From assembly GCA_963383645.1 (NCBI GenBank), contig OY726560.1, positions 27,860,800-27,924,799 of the forward strand: a stretch of DNA of 64,000 bases, given 5' to 3'. This document shows, one piece after another, positions 1-10,995 of this stretch. The stretch's first letter is position 1. Each line of letters starts with the position of its first letter. Source of the DNA: Muscardinus avellanarius (Eukaryota; Chordata; Mammalia; Rodentia; Gliridae). Position numbers and translations under genes: made by a program. Below the pieces are notes generated by a model, which was not told the DNA's origin, made no database searches, and saw nothing but the letters and a program-made list of their open reading frames with translations.

Positions 1-218
1 ATTTATTAAAATGTAAAAGAAATGAATATCTTTCCTTAATTCATGATTCTCACTGAGCAAAAAGAAATGCCAGAAAAATATGAAAACCTCTCATTTACCC
101 AGTGCTTACAAGAGGGTTTATTATAATTTGTAATTACACAAGTTTTGTTATTTTTAAATTTAAGGCAATGTTTTACATTTGATGTTATATAAGGTGTGGC
201 TAGTTTGTTCTTGCTACA

Positions 219-300
219 TTTTTTTTTTTTTTTTGCACTATGACCTGCAATGCTCCTGTCTCAGCTTCCCAAGTACTAGGATTACAGACCTGCACCTCCA
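219..300 (-). mobile_element. Truncated B1-like SINE fragment
   Basis: A T-run is followed by the minus-strand hallmark of the B1 left monomer (CTCCTGTCTCAGCTTCCCAAG, then GGATTACAG). Only about 80 bp remain, and the ID half is absent. The old, diverged state suggests an ancient copy. Confidence 0.6.
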
Positions 301-370
301 TTTTAATATTTTCTCATTTGTTCCTTACTCTTACTTGGGTCATCATATTTTTCTACCTTATATTTTATAA

Positions 371-2185
371 TATTATTTGAGATCTACAATTTCTACTACA
401 TGTCTCAATGATTAATTTTTTTACTAGTTTTCAAAGCATACTCATATGATGTTATTTGAAATTAGAATATGTAAATTTTTAGTTTTAATGGGAGTTTTGT
501 GACATTTTTACTTCTATAAGCATTTCTTCAGTTAGCTATGTTTAAACCTACTATTAAAATTGTGGGAATAAAAAATAAGAGTTAAAGAGTGACATTTGTA
601 TTTCATAGGAAATTTCACAATTGATTTTAATGGAAACAAGTTAATGAACAAATATTTTCAATAAACTTTCGTGAGTGCTGTTATAAAGAGCTGTATGTGA
701 GTTAGACAGGAGGATGGCTACGATGAGAAGAAAATGTGAGTTTTATTATAAATTTATAATTTGAACAGTTTTCTGGTAGTTATAAAGAAGAAAATAGAAC
801 ATCTAAGAGGGTGACACTCCAGACCCAATGACTTTGAAGAGGCACCATACTTTTATCTAGCCCTTTGTAAATCTCCACCATCACCAAGTAGAGCTTTTCA
901 GGCACAAGATTTCTGCAAACAATTTTTAAATGACGTGGCTAGTAATGCTTATGTTATGCTTCCATGTGGTAAGCTTTAAAAAGTATATATAATTAGCTTT
1001 TACTATAAAATATTCTTAAACCTGACTATATGATGATATTATTTACAAATCTATATTTAAACAAATATAGATACTATTTACAAACATACATATGTTCACA
1101 AATATATCTGTAAATTATATGTAAGTTATGTCAATATATGCAAATAACATATAAAGAATATACAAATTTATATTCAAATTATGTATGTATACAGACAAAT
1201 ATTTTATAGGCATAATACCTTTTAAGTCATTGCTTACTTTTTTATATAGTAGCATTTTATTTTATCCCCACTCAACCAACCCAATATTTGTCAAGATGTC
1301 CCCAGATTTCTAGCAGGCAGAAAAGTTATGGGGAGAAAGTGATTCCCTATAATCCTGGAGATGGTTGCTCTTGACCAAATGTCTCTGAGTAAGCCTGTTT
1401 CCTGTTGGAGACAAAGTTCTAATTGACATTATTGCCATTGTTTGTGGACCATTAATGATTTCTAACTTCTGTTTTGTTTCACAATATTATTCTTGAGTAA
1501 GTTTAAATTAGATAATAACTTTTTGGGGCTGAGCATAAACTCCAGAGGAAACTGCTACCTATATATAATCTTTAACAACTTAGTGGCTTCAAAGTATAGA
1601 GAGGACATAGTGGAATTAATGATTCCGAAGAGGACAGAATTCAATTTATTAACACTAAGTACTACTGATAGAACGTTACTCTTCAAATGTCCTATATTTG
1701 TCATGAGTTTTTGTATGCATGTTTTTTTTTCATTCTATTGCTATTATTTCTAGAGTGAATTTTGATATTTTGGTGTTTTTAAAACATCATTCTAAAATTC
1801 AGTGTATTTCATACATAAGCTCTTATTCAAACTATATATGTTGCAATCACTTTGTTGAAGCCATGTGGCTCAATTTTAGTAGTGGAGTTTATGCTTTCTT
1901 AACTCTGCATTTGCACTAAATGGTTCCTAGTTTAAAATATAATCCCTGGATTTTAATCTTGTAGAAATGCCATCTCTCCTTCCCCTGATACAATTCTCTA
2001 GATGCTCTCTAGTTGAATTTTAACTCAATTTTCCTTAAATCTACAGTAAATTACATTTGCATTAGAATTATAGCTTTTACCTTAATATGTGCTACACTCA
2101 AATAATTCATGCATTTTCTATCTTCCTCAAGTAACAGAAAAATAGAGGAGGTCAAAGCCTGTATTCTCAGCAATATTATATCTTT
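371..2185. other. Single-copy AT-rich DNA, no gene seen
   Basis: The stretch is very AT-rich, with a TA/CA-rich part at about 1010-1210 made of short words such as ACAAATAT. Open frames of 86 and 66 codons at 1493-1919 overlap each other, show no domain and look like chance. I recognise no repeat family here. Confidence 0.5.
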
Positions 2186-2187
2186 AT

Positions 2188-2345
2188 GGAATTTTTTTTA
2201 ATTTTTATTGGTGATCTGTATTCATACATTATAGTGGGATACAAACTTTTGTAGACATACATGCACACATCACCCATTCAGCCCCCACCCAATCCCCACC
2301 CCATTCTCTCCCCATCCCTCCTTCCCATGCTTGGCTTAGTGGTTG
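2188..2345 (-). mobile_element. L1 3' end (truncated)
   Basis: A T-rich start, then TTTTTATTGGTGATCTG, 'catacattatagtggga' and a C-rich stretch (cccacccaatccccacccc) match, on the minus strand, the 3' UTR end shared by other L1 tails in this window (8455, 49655, 52855). It is strongly 5' truncated. Confidence 0.7.
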
Positions 2346-2569
2346 ACATCTAGTATTATAGCAATTTATCCAAAATTAACAATGATAATCTCACATAACA
2401 GTTTCATTTGTCTGATACCAAGCTTTTGATGACTTAAAGATAACATTTCAATATTTCTTTTTGCTTTCTTTCTTACCAGAGAATATTTTTTTCTATTTTT
2501 TTAGGTGAAACTATCATATATTTATATATTTATTTTTCAGAAAAAAATCTATCCTAATATGGAATATGG

Positions 2570-2872
2570 ATTCTAGATACCCAAAACGATCTTGAAAAAG
2601 AACAAAGCTAGAAGACATATATTTTCTGATTTCAAACCATATAAAGCTACAATAATTGAAACAGTGTAGTACTGTTATAAAGGCAGATATATAAACCATT
2701 GGAGTTAAATACAAGCCTAGAGCTAAATTCTTCCCTATATTGTCCAGTTATTTTTGACAAGGTTTCCACAAACATTTGGTGGTGGAAATAATAATCTTTT
2801 AACTAAATATTGTTGAAAAATAATAATTACATGGAAAAGAATAAAATTGGACCCTTACCTAATTGCTTTCTA
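2570..2872 (+). pseudogene. Decayed L1 ORF2 fragment
   Basis: The DNA follows the C-terminal part of mammalian L1 ORF2 on the plus strand. It includes the 'CCAAAACGATCTTGAAAAAG' segment, the 'GATTTCAAACC...AAAGCTACAATAATTGAAACAGTG' region and 'AAATTGGACCCTTACCT'. Reading frames are broken by many stops, so it cannot encode a working reverse transcriptase. It ends abruptly near 2872. Confidence 0.7.
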
Positions 2873-2879
2873 GGTAGAT

Positions 2880-4267
2880 TTTAATAAATTTTGGTTGTTT
2901 AAGTTAGTCGAAAATTCAACGGAATATTAACTTACCTACTACTTAATGGCATTTAAAATATTATTTTGTTTATTGTTTTACTTTTCTTAGCTAGATTATT
3001 AATGCTATTAAGTTGATATAATATCCTGAGTTTTAGCTTTCCCTTGATCTTTTCTAATTTACCACTTGGTTTAATTTTGTAGCATTCAACCTACTCTATG
3101 TTAATATTCTAATTACTTTTTTGCTTGTCCTTTTAAAATCCATTTGAAAATCTGAAATGTTTTTTCTACCTAGGTTATATTTCTGAATATTGGGAGATCC
3201 ATTGCTATATGGCAATTGTTTACCTCTATTAATTTCGATATTTATATTCTTCAAGTTGTCACAACAATTCTTTCCTAAGCTAACATTCTTACGAACTTAC
3301 ATTTTCTTTAAGATATAAAACTATGCCAAATGTTAGATATAATCCAGTTTTGCTTCTGATATATTCTCTTTGAAACATTGTTTCTATTAAGATTGTCTCT
3401 CAGGTCATGAGAAATAAGACTTATTTATCCATCTATAATTTCTTCATGGCTTTTCCTTATTCCTGTGTTTCTACTTTATTGTATGTATTTAAACTGTGGG
3501 AGTCAGAGCTGGTCTTTAAAATTCCATGCATTGCATTTCAAAGACTTTGCATTTCTGCTACTTTACGACTTGTCAAAGTTGTTCCTTCATTTTCTTGGTA
3601 CAATATTTACTTCGTGAATTGTTTTCTTCTGTTTGAAAAATTAAACATGAATTTGTTATTTCTCGTTTCAATCGTTTTCTTTGGCATGGATTTATTTGTG
3701 AGGAATGACAGTAGTACAAGATGCTTTATTATAAGAGTCACCGGTGCTTAGCTGGATATTGATAGCTACTTGAAGTTGATATGTTAGTTTTCTTTCCATG
3801 CTTATTTTATCTTTAGGGAATCCAATGATATAGGATAATTATGAGAGATGTTTATCTTTCTGCATTATGATTTGTATTTGTATGTTGATGCATTTAAAGT
3901 CACATAGTAAGTACAGACTTTGCCTATTGGGTACTTTATGCAGCCTATGACTTAACTTCCCTCCTTATTCTTGATTCAAGAATACTAGAGGTATTTATTA
4001 AGTCATATTTTTTTTAACCTGACTCATTTTGCTGTAACAAAATAGCTTAAGAAAAACAATAGTGCCGCTACCAGATAAATGATTTAGAGTATGCAGTTAC
4101 ATAATGGAATATTCTTAGATGTTAAGTGAGGGTTTTGCCCTTCACTTGCTTTGTTTTGACTAACTTATTGCTTAAGTGGGAAGGAAGCAACACTGAAGGA
4201 AGTGGTATATTTCAGCAAATGTATTCTTCCCCTGTTGTTTCAGCAGCACAGGGAAAGTTGAGATGTT
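2880..4267. other. Single-copy DNA, no gene supported
   Basis: An open frame of 114 codons lies at 3407-3751. It is Phe/Leu/Ile/Val-rich, as chance frames in T-rich DNA are, with no motif or splice context I recognise. No repeat family was recognised. Confidence 0.45.
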
Positions 4268-4282
4268 AAAATCAGTCTTCAG

Positions 4283-4475
4283 ACGCCGGGCGTGGTGGCG
4301 CACGCTTGTAATCCCCGCGCTTGGGAGGCCAGACAGGAGGATCACGCAGGTTCGAAGCCAGCTGCGCTGGCTTAAGAGACCCTGTTTCCAAATAAAAAAA
4401 GTATAAAATAGGTCTGGGAGTGTAGCCTGGAGGTAGAAGGGTTTCCAGGAACCCGAGTAGTACCAAAATAAAATA
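4283..4475 (+). mobile_element. Dimeric B1-ID SINE, S2 subfamily, young
   Basis: This is a full-length S2 copy. The B1-like left monomer has pol III A-box-like sequence near 4290-4303 and a B box (GGTTCGAAGCC) at 4349-4359. The perfect S2 hairpin AAGCCAGC-TGC-GCTGGCTT is at 4355-4373. The ID-like right half carries TTCCAGGAACCC. It is flanked by a perfect 15-bp TSD (AAAATCAGTCTTCAG) at 4268-4282 and 4476-4490. The exact TSD and low divergence suggest a recent insertion. A 64-codon minus-strand frame here is SINE sequence, not a gene. Confidence 0.95.
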
Positions 4476-4490
4476 AAAATCAGTCTTCAG

Positions 4491-5121
4491 TGCTTGGGTT
4501 AGGGTGAGTGATTATTTGCAGGGCTGGCATAGTTTATAGAAATAGAATTAAAATAGTTTTCCTCAGCATGAATGAATCTGACATTTTGTTTTAAAGATGC
4601 AATAATTTCCAATGCCAAGTTTTCAACTTTAAAATTTTAATGGATTGCATGAGACGGCCTAGTGAAAACTACTGTTACATTTTAATGTTCTTGCCAAGCG
4701 ACAGAAAATAGCTGTAAAAATATGACATATAGGTATAAAAATTCTGTACTCTTAAAAACCCACCACCACAAACAACAAAATGGAGTAGAAAAAATTTCTC
4801 AGAGAAGGATTTGCGCTGTAGTTTGTCCTACTTTTAAAATCAAGTCATCATTTTGATTAATCTTGAAAATGGATTGCAATACAATTTACTCAACTCATAA
4901 AAGTGAAATATTCTAATGATTTAATTTTTCTATCAATGTCCTAATATGAAAAAACTAAGACCTAGTAAAAAGGAAACTATTTGGACAAATACTCTGAATT
5001 GATTTACATTCATTTTTTCATTCTGTGAAGTGTAATAGAAACATACACCTGCTACTCTTAGATTCCTGTTTATACTGAAGAACTTAAAAGGTTTACAGCA
5101 TGTAGGTGTAAAGAGAAGCAT
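4491..5121. other. Single-copy DNA, nothing recognised
   Basis: AT-rich sequence without recognisable genes, repeats or RNA features. Confidence 0.5.
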
Positions 5122-5532
5122 TTTTATGTGGTGGTGGAGTTTAAACCCAGGGGATTTCTACCTCTGAGTTAAACCCTAGCTGGGTATGGTGGCGCACGCT
5201 TGTAATCCCAGCATTCGGGAGGCTGAGACTGGAAGATGACGGTTTGCAGACAGCCTCAGCTACTTAGTGAGGCTCTCTGCAACTTAGTGAGACCCTGTTT
5301 CAAAATAAAGAATAAAAATAGGGCAGGGGATGCAGCTTGGAGGTCAAATGCCTCTGGGTTCCATCCCCAGACCCGCAAAAAGCAAAACAAAACAGAACAA
5401 AACCCCTAGCTGCTTTTTAAAATTTTGAAACAGGGACTTCCAAATTTACCATGCACAGACCACAAACCTGTGATCCTTCTGTCTCATCCCCCCAAAGACT
5501 TGGATTACCTTCCTATGCCACCATGCCTGGTT
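5122..5532 (-). mobile_element. Old dimeric SINE split by a younger S1 SINE
   Basis: The ID half is at 5122-5182 (GTTTAAACCCAGGGGATTTC...CTACCTCTGAG). The B1 half resumes at 5413-5532 (TTTTGAAACAGGG ... CTGTCTCATCC ... CCACCATGCCTGG). Together they make one minus-strand dimer interrupted by the plus-strand S1 element at 5183-5403. Confidence 0.75.
5183..5403 (+). mobile_element. Dimeric B1-ID SINE, S1 subfamily
   Basis: The left monomer (GGTATGGTGGCGCACGC...) ends in CCCTGTTTCAAAATAAAG. The right half runs AGGGCAGGGGATG...CATCCCCAGACCCGC and has a CAAAA-type tail. The direct repeat CCCTAGCTG at 5174-5182 and 5404-5412 is the TSD. It lies inside an older SINE of opposite strand. Confidence 0.9.
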
Positions 5533-5917
5533 TGAATAGACTCATTAATAGACACTTTGTATTTTGCATTACTATTTTACAACCATTTTCATTATGTTGT
5601 TTGGCATTTAAAGAGATTTTTATGATTTGTTTTATTAATATCCAAGTCATGTTAAAATTATGGAGGAAAACTGACTATGAGAAGCAGCTGCAGCATATGG
5701 CAACTCTGACCAAAATGAAAATGATATTGTATGAGTTTTGAATAATTTTGGATCGTTATGCTTTTCACAATTACTTTTATTCTATTTTAAGAATGGAAGT
5801 ATGCTATATTTTGGTTGGCACATATTAATTGTATATATTAATATATAAATATGCATTTATATTAACATTTATGAATATGCAAGTATACATATTCATATAT
5901 AAATATAAAATAATTTA
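5533..5917. other. Single-copy DNA, nothing recognised
   Basis: A 96-codon frame (5451-5741) starts in the old SINE and runs on without a recognisable domain. The stretch is TA-rich at 5815-5915. Confidence 0.4.
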
Positions 5918-6046
5918 GCCAGGCGTGGTGGCACACGCTTATAATCCCTGTGCTTGGGAGGCGGAGACAGGAAGATCGCGCAGGTTTGAAGCCAGCCTCA
6001 CTGGCTTAAGAGACCCTGTTTCCAAATAAAATATAAAAATAAAATG
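5918..6046 (+). mobile_element. Monomeric S2-type B1 left half, ID half missing
   Basis: The copy begins GCCAGGCGTGGTGGCACACGC and carries the S2 junction (AAGCCAGC-CTC-ACTGGCTT, then AAGAGACC). It stops in AAATATAAAAATAAAA without any ID half. Possible flanking repeats are AAATAATTTA and AAATGATTTA. Confidence 0.8.
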
Positions 6047-7245
6047 ATTTATCACTTTCATTTTTTAATACCTCCTCTTCTCCTTCCTGCTTATCCCTTT
6101 TCTCTACCCCAATGCTATCCCTTCTATTTTTTTTTTTTTTTTTTTTTTGCGGGTTTGGGAATGGAACCCAGGGGCATTTGACCTCCGAGCTACAGCCCCT
6201 GCCCTATTTTTTATTCTTTATTTTGAAACAGTTTCTCACTAAATTGCAGAGGGCCTCACTAAGTAGCTGAGGCTGGCCGCGAACCCTGATCCTCCTGTCT
6301 CCGCCTCCCGAATGCTGGGATTACAAGCGTGCGCCACCACGCCCGCTCCCTTCTACTTTCATGACTTTTTTTTCTCTCTAGTTTCCACAGATGAGAGAAA
6401 ATATACAACTCTTCTCTGAGTCGACCTTATTTCCCTTAACATGATGCACTTCAGAGCTTTCCATTTTTCTTCAAACATATAATTTTTTCTTCTTTATGAC
6501 TTAATAAAACTTAATAATGTATATATACCATTCTAAAACATTTTCCTTAACCATTCATTTATTGATGGACACCTGCATTGTTTCTATAATTTGGATATTG
6601 TGAATTATGTTCCTATAAACATGGATATGCATGTATTAATCTAATATTTTGGTTTTAGTCTCTTTGGAATAATACCCAGAAATGCTATAACTGAATCATA
6701 TGGTGAATCCATTCCTAATTTTCCAGGGAATCTCCATACTGATCTCCATAGCAGCTGTACTAATTTACAGCGACAAAAACAGTATCGGAATGTTCCTATT
6801 TTTCATAACTTCACCAGCATTTATTGTTTGACTTCTTGATGACTGCCATCCTATTTGGGGTTAGATGAAATGTCAGCATAGTTTTAGTCCACATTTCCCT
6901 GATTGCTAATGATGTTGAACATTTTTTCATGTATGTTTTGGCCATTTATTAATTATTTTTTATTTTTATTTATTATCTATTTTATTTATTATCTATTTAC
7001 TTATTATTATTTTTAAAGTATCTATTTTGTTCAAGTGTTCATATCTATATTAAATTACTTATTTATTTTATTTAATGTTAAAGCTTTTAATATTTTGTTT
7101 ATACAAGATATTCGTCCTCAGAGGAATATCTGCAAAATATCTCCTTTCATTTTGGGGCCATCACTTTTATAAGCACTTTTTGGTTTAATATTATCTCTTT
7201 AATTAATTATTGGTTTTATTTCTTGAGCTTTGGGGGTTATGGTGG
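6046..7245 (-). mobile_element. L1 3' region, interrupted by a SINE
   Basis: On the minus strand this follows an L1 from the late ORF2 region to the 3' UTR. Landmarks include 'CCATTCATTTATTGATGGACA', 'GAATCATATGGTGAATC', 'CACATTTCCCTGATTGCTAATGATG' and 'GCAAAATATCTCC'. An S1 SINE sits inside at 6127-6346. Frames are broken and the element is 5' truncated near 7245. Confidence 0.8.
6127..6346 (-). mobile_element. Dimeric B1-ID SINE, S1 subfamily, within L1
   Basis: A poly-T tail, GCGGGTTTGGGAATGGAACCC, and a complete left monomer ending GCGCCACCACGCCC mark the copy. The TSD TCCCTTCTA lies at 6118-6126 and 6347-6355. It inserted into a minus-strand L1 and is therefore younger than it. Confidence 0.92.
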
Positions 7246-7257
7246 ATTTGCTTATTT

Positions 7258-7323
7258 ATTTGATACTGGGAATTGAACCCGGGATGTTTTACTTTTAGCT
7301 ACATCCCTAGCCCTTTTGAATTT

Positions 7324-7366
<43 letters not shown>

Positions 7367-7712
7367 TTTTGCGGGTCTGGGGATGGAACCCAGGGGCATT
7401 CGACCTCCTAGCTACAGCCCCTGCCCTATTTTTTATTCTTTATTTTGAAACCGGGTCTCACTGAGTTGCAGAGGGCCTCACTAAGTAGCTGAGGCTGTCC
7501 GTGAATCGCGATCCTCCAGTCTCAGCCTCTTGAATGCTGGGATTACAAGTGTGCGCCACCACCCCCGGCTCCTTTTTAATTTTTTCGAAACAAGAATTCA
7601 TTAACTTGCTGAGGGCCTCGAAAAATTGCTGAAGATAGTCTTCAACCTGCAATCCTCCTGTCTCAGCCTCCCAAGTACTGGGACTGTAGGTGCATGCCAT
7701 CAGTCCAGTTTT
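7258..7712 (-). mobile_element. Old dimeric SINE split by a younger SINE
   Basis: The ID half is at 7258-7318 (GATACTGGGAATTGAACCC ... TACATCCCTAGCCC). The B1 half is at 7571-7712 (AACTTGCTGAGGGCC...CTCCTGTCTCAGCCTCCC). They are separated by a younger S1 copy, and the sequence CCTTTTGAATTTTT / CCTTTTTAATTTTTT flanks the insertion. Confidence 0.8.
7325..7570 (-). mobile_element. Dimeric B1-ID SINE, S1 subfamily, nested
   Basis: The copy starts with a (TTTA)n tail at about 7322-7370, then GCGGGTCTGGGGATGGAACC, and ends GCGCCACCACCCCCGGCTC. It is full length, little diverged and inserted in the older dimer. The (TTTA)n is the expanded A-rich tail. Confidence 0.92.
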
Positions 7713-7914
7713 AGAGATTAAGTTTGAGATGATAGAGTAAAATTTTTTCATTAAAATTTAATAAACCATAGAAAATGTATATGTATGTTTTGGTGTCTGG
7801 GAAAGATAATAATAGTTTTCGTCTACTGAATGAGTGGCATATACTTAGATATTTAAAAAAAAATTAACTTATTTAATCCACACAGCAGTGTTGCACTTAA
7901 GTAACTTCTTGCAT

Positions 7915-7916
<2 letters not shown>

Positions 7917-7957
<41 letters not shown>
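7917..7957. repeat. 41-bp poly-T run
   Basis: An uninterrupted T-run. Unlike other long T-runs in the window, it is not next to a recognisable SINE, which leaves its origin open. Confidence 0.95.
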
Positions 7958-7959
<2 letters not shown>

Positions 7960-8370
7960 CCTTGAGGGGATTATAAAGAATACAAGAATAAAAGTGCCAA
8001 TCATTTCTAAAAGTGAACAGTAGTCTCAGGCCTAATGAAGGAAACAGGAAGTGGAAGAAAGAACAAGTGTCTGAGATTGGAAGGGAGCCATAGGTGTTCA
8101 CTGTAGGAAGGACAGGTGAACCCAAGCAGGAGGGGAAGATACACAGCACTGTAGACATTAAAGGCTAAAAAACAAAGTGGGCTGGGGAAGAGTATTGGAT
8201 TTGGCCATTTAATGAGTCGACTCAGGAAAATAGTGGAGGCATACATCAATTTGCAGGGAATTAAACAAGTGACTAGAAAATATAGACAAGCAAATATAAT
8301 TTTCCTTTTGAGTCTCTGAAATAGGCCATAGGAGGGGTGAATTGGAGAGGGTTTTGGGTAGTTTGAATTT
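7958..8370. other. Possible ancient interspersed repeat
   Basis: Purine-rich text such as GTATTGGATTTGGCCATTTAA, AGTGGAGGCA and GAATTGGAGAGGG recalls a long ancient mammalian repeat that I cannot name. Minus-strand frames at 7853-8249 have no recognisable domain and are partly translations of the T-run. Confidence 0.25.
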
Positions 8371-8454
8371 ATCTTAAATACAAAATATTAATTATAAAAT
8401 AGAATACTCAAACAATTAAAAACTAACCCACATGTGTCAGTGTCTATATATGTT

Positions 8455-8586
8455 TATTTATAGCATTGGTGCATTGTAGTCATATATCTTAATGGAGTAC
8501 AAGATAGTAGAGGCATACATGCACACATTGGTCATGTGGCCCCTCCACAGTTCCCACCCATTCCCTCCCCCTCCCTCCTTCTCATG
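8455..8586 (-). mobile_element. L1 3' end (truncated)
   Basis: TTGGTGCATTGTAGTCATATATCTTAATGG...GAGGCATACATGCACACAT, then CCCACCCATTCCCTCCCCC, is the same minus-strand L1 3' UTR found at 49655 and 52855. Only about 130 bp remain. Confidence 0.75.
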
Positions 8587-8929
8587 TTAAAATAATTTTT
8601 ATAGTGTGCAGAGTATAGAGATCATGTATGTATCTATAATAATGGGTAATGAGTAACTAAAAGAACAACATCGTAGAAGGGATTCGCTCATGTGGAAACA
8701 AAATGATGATTAGTTTAGATTTTAAAAAATCTAGTGGCATCTAATTCTCTGTTGCAGGTCTAGATTTTTTTTTTTGAGACCAAATGGCTTTGAGGAATAA
8801 AATTTTAAGGTTATAGCTAAGAGAATTCTAATCTATTAATTCACACTGTGAATTACGAATTCTGTGAGGATCACAAAATGTGGCTATTTCTATGATATTT
8901 GAGTAGTATTTTAAACAAATATGTACATA

Positions 8930-9225
8930 TGAGTTTATTATTTTCCAGGAGCTGGGCTAGACATGAATACCCAGTGCTATCCAAAGCTTACTTTTGTGGA
9001 GTTTACTGTGCCTGTCTCTTGGCAGACAAGCCACCTGGCAAAATAAGACTTGTGTTAGTGAAGATAGGAACTAAAGCAATTTAGATGATGTAGCAAAATG
9101 TCTCATTTTGGAGAAGTTTTCAGGAAAAAAGTACTATTGGCTCTGAGCCTAGAGACTCTTGAAATTTTTATTACAGAGATTGTATCATGTGGAAATATAG
9201 GCATTGTAAAAGCATGCACACTTCA
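8930..9225 (+). other. Possible ancient mammalian repeat
   Basis: Word order (CCAGGAGCTGGGCTAGACATG, GCTTAC...GTGGAG, TTCAGGAAA, TGAGCCTAGAGACTCTTGAA, GGCATTG) resembles an old dispersed repeat with a 'size-growing tumour-like' purine-rich consensus that I cannot name. Two short frames here (61 and 73 codons) are unconvincing. Confidence 0.3.
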
Positions 9226-10777
9226 TTGTTACACTTTTATTATTTATATTTTGGCCAATAACCTTTATTTTCTCTTTCGGTCAGTCAATGTCCTTATTTA
9301 TGCCAAACCTGTAGAATAGAGCCCCATTTGTTTGAAATTACATCTATATTGCTTAATTGAAAGAAATCCTTGAGTCTTTGCTTTTTGCCTCATTGATTTA
9401 GCCTTCTATTAACCCTGTTGGATCAGCTAAATTCTTTCTCTGAGTATTGAAAATTTTACTTTAATTTTCAAGCTCATGAAGAAGGCTTTACCATGACCTT
9501 CACATTGAAAACTATTTCAAATTTGTATATTGTTTTTATTATTTATGTTTAATTGTCCATAACATAACAGTAGTGCACATAAACCCACACAATAATTTTG
9601 CCAATCAATGTTTTTTATTTCTACATATTTGAATCAGTTGAAGAACCCTAAAAAAATGTTGCTTTCCATATACTAATAAGTAGTAAGAATTTAAAACCAC
9701 TGAGTTAGATAAGCCAGCTCCTTGTTCAAAGTAGAATATCCTTATGAGATTTTTTAAGACAGTTGGTTAATTTCATGTTGTTTAAAGGATTTTCTTAAGT
9801 TTTTCACTATTTTATAAAGTAGCTTCAGCTAGTTGTTCAAAAATATTCTTTTATACAGAAACTGAGATTTTTTTCTCTACATAACTTCAAACTGTGGTCC
9901 TAGATAAACTGTACAGAACTACTTAGAATGAATGGAATTGTTTCCCCATGTAAGAACACTGTGACTATCTAGAAATTGCTCACGTGCTGTTTTTTTTTTT
10001 AATTCCAGGCTACTTACAAACATATTCTCAATTGCTAGTTACAATCTCAGATTTACTTATTAAGTATCTATTAAGCATATGCTGTGTGCTACTATAACCC
10101 ATCAGCTATGAGCGTGTGGTATGTTAGAGCTAATACCAGCTCTAAAGGGTGGCTTGGTATTTTAACATTGATATTCCCATAATGGAACGATTGCACTGTT
10201 AAAATTTGTAAACCACACAAATCAGGGTTTCTTTTCATTTCATTTATTTCCTTCTTTTCAATTTTTCTTTCTTATTTTGGAGAGATCTGCTTTTTTGCTT
10301 CAAGTGCTCTAAATTTTGGAGGTCACATACCCCATGCTAATGTACAGTATTTTTTATTCACAGAACTCCATTTACCTATGAAACGGTATGTGTCGAATAA
10401 TTATAATAAAGCTTAAAATGTTCAATGTTACAATTACTGTCAGTTCACCTCTTAGATGTGGTTCCTTGAATTCTACCTTGAAATTGCAAACTGGATCTGT
10501 GCCTTGCTAAGACATCCAGACTTCCTGTATCCTTATCCTAAAGACTATAATTTAAAGAAGCAGATTATAAGTGCAGTGATATAAAGTTATTGTACAAGTT
10601 GGCTCACTAAAATTTCAGTGAAGTTCAAATGTTGTAAGGACTTATTAATTACTGTCACTAGACTAGGTTTTAATAGGGAACAAGAAAGTCATATATCTAC
10701 CTTGAAGGAATTTACTGCTAAATTATTTAGTGAGCAAATGGAATTTCTATTGTTTATTTATAAGAGATAGTAATTTT
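9226..10777. other. Single-copy DNA, weak repeat traces
   Basis: Mostly unrecognised AT-rich DNA. 9878-9925 (CAAACTGTGGTCCTAGA) weakly recalls a MER5-type DNA transposon. 10055-10110 (TATTAAGCATATGCTGTGTGC) weakly recalls a minus-strand MIR. No gene seen. Confidence 0.35.
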
Positions 10778-10781
10778 AGCT

Positions 10782-10977
10782 TCTTTTTTTGTGGTTCTGG
10801 GGATTGAACCCAGGAGCATTCTACTTCCAACCTATACTCGCAGCCCAATTTTTTATTCTTTATTTTGAAACAGGGTCAAACTAAGTTGCTGTACCACACT
10901 AAGTAGCTGAGGCTGGCCATGAACTATGATCCTCCTGTCTCAGCCTCCCAAACACTGGAATTACTAGCATGTGCCAC
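10782..10977 (-). mobile_element. Dimeric B1-ID SINE
   Basis: GTGGTTCTGGGGATTGAACCCAGG, then TTTTGAAACAGGGTC and a left monomer ending CATGTGCCACC. It is moderately diverged and close to S1/ancestral type. Confidence 0.85.
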
Positions 10978-10995
10978 CTTTCTATATAAGTAAGA

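Noticed and set aside
2570..2872. Possible active L1 ORF2
   Set aside because: Frame is broken by stops and only about 300 bp remain; all other L1 pieces are also 3' fragments.
3407..3751. 114-codon frame
   Set aside because: Hydrophobic composition expected from T-rich DNA, no motif, no splice or promoter context.
7853..8249. Processed pseudogene on the minus strand next to the T-run
   Set aside because: No protein family could be recognised, no polyadenylation signal is placed before the A-run on that strand, and no TSD was found; kept only as an open question.
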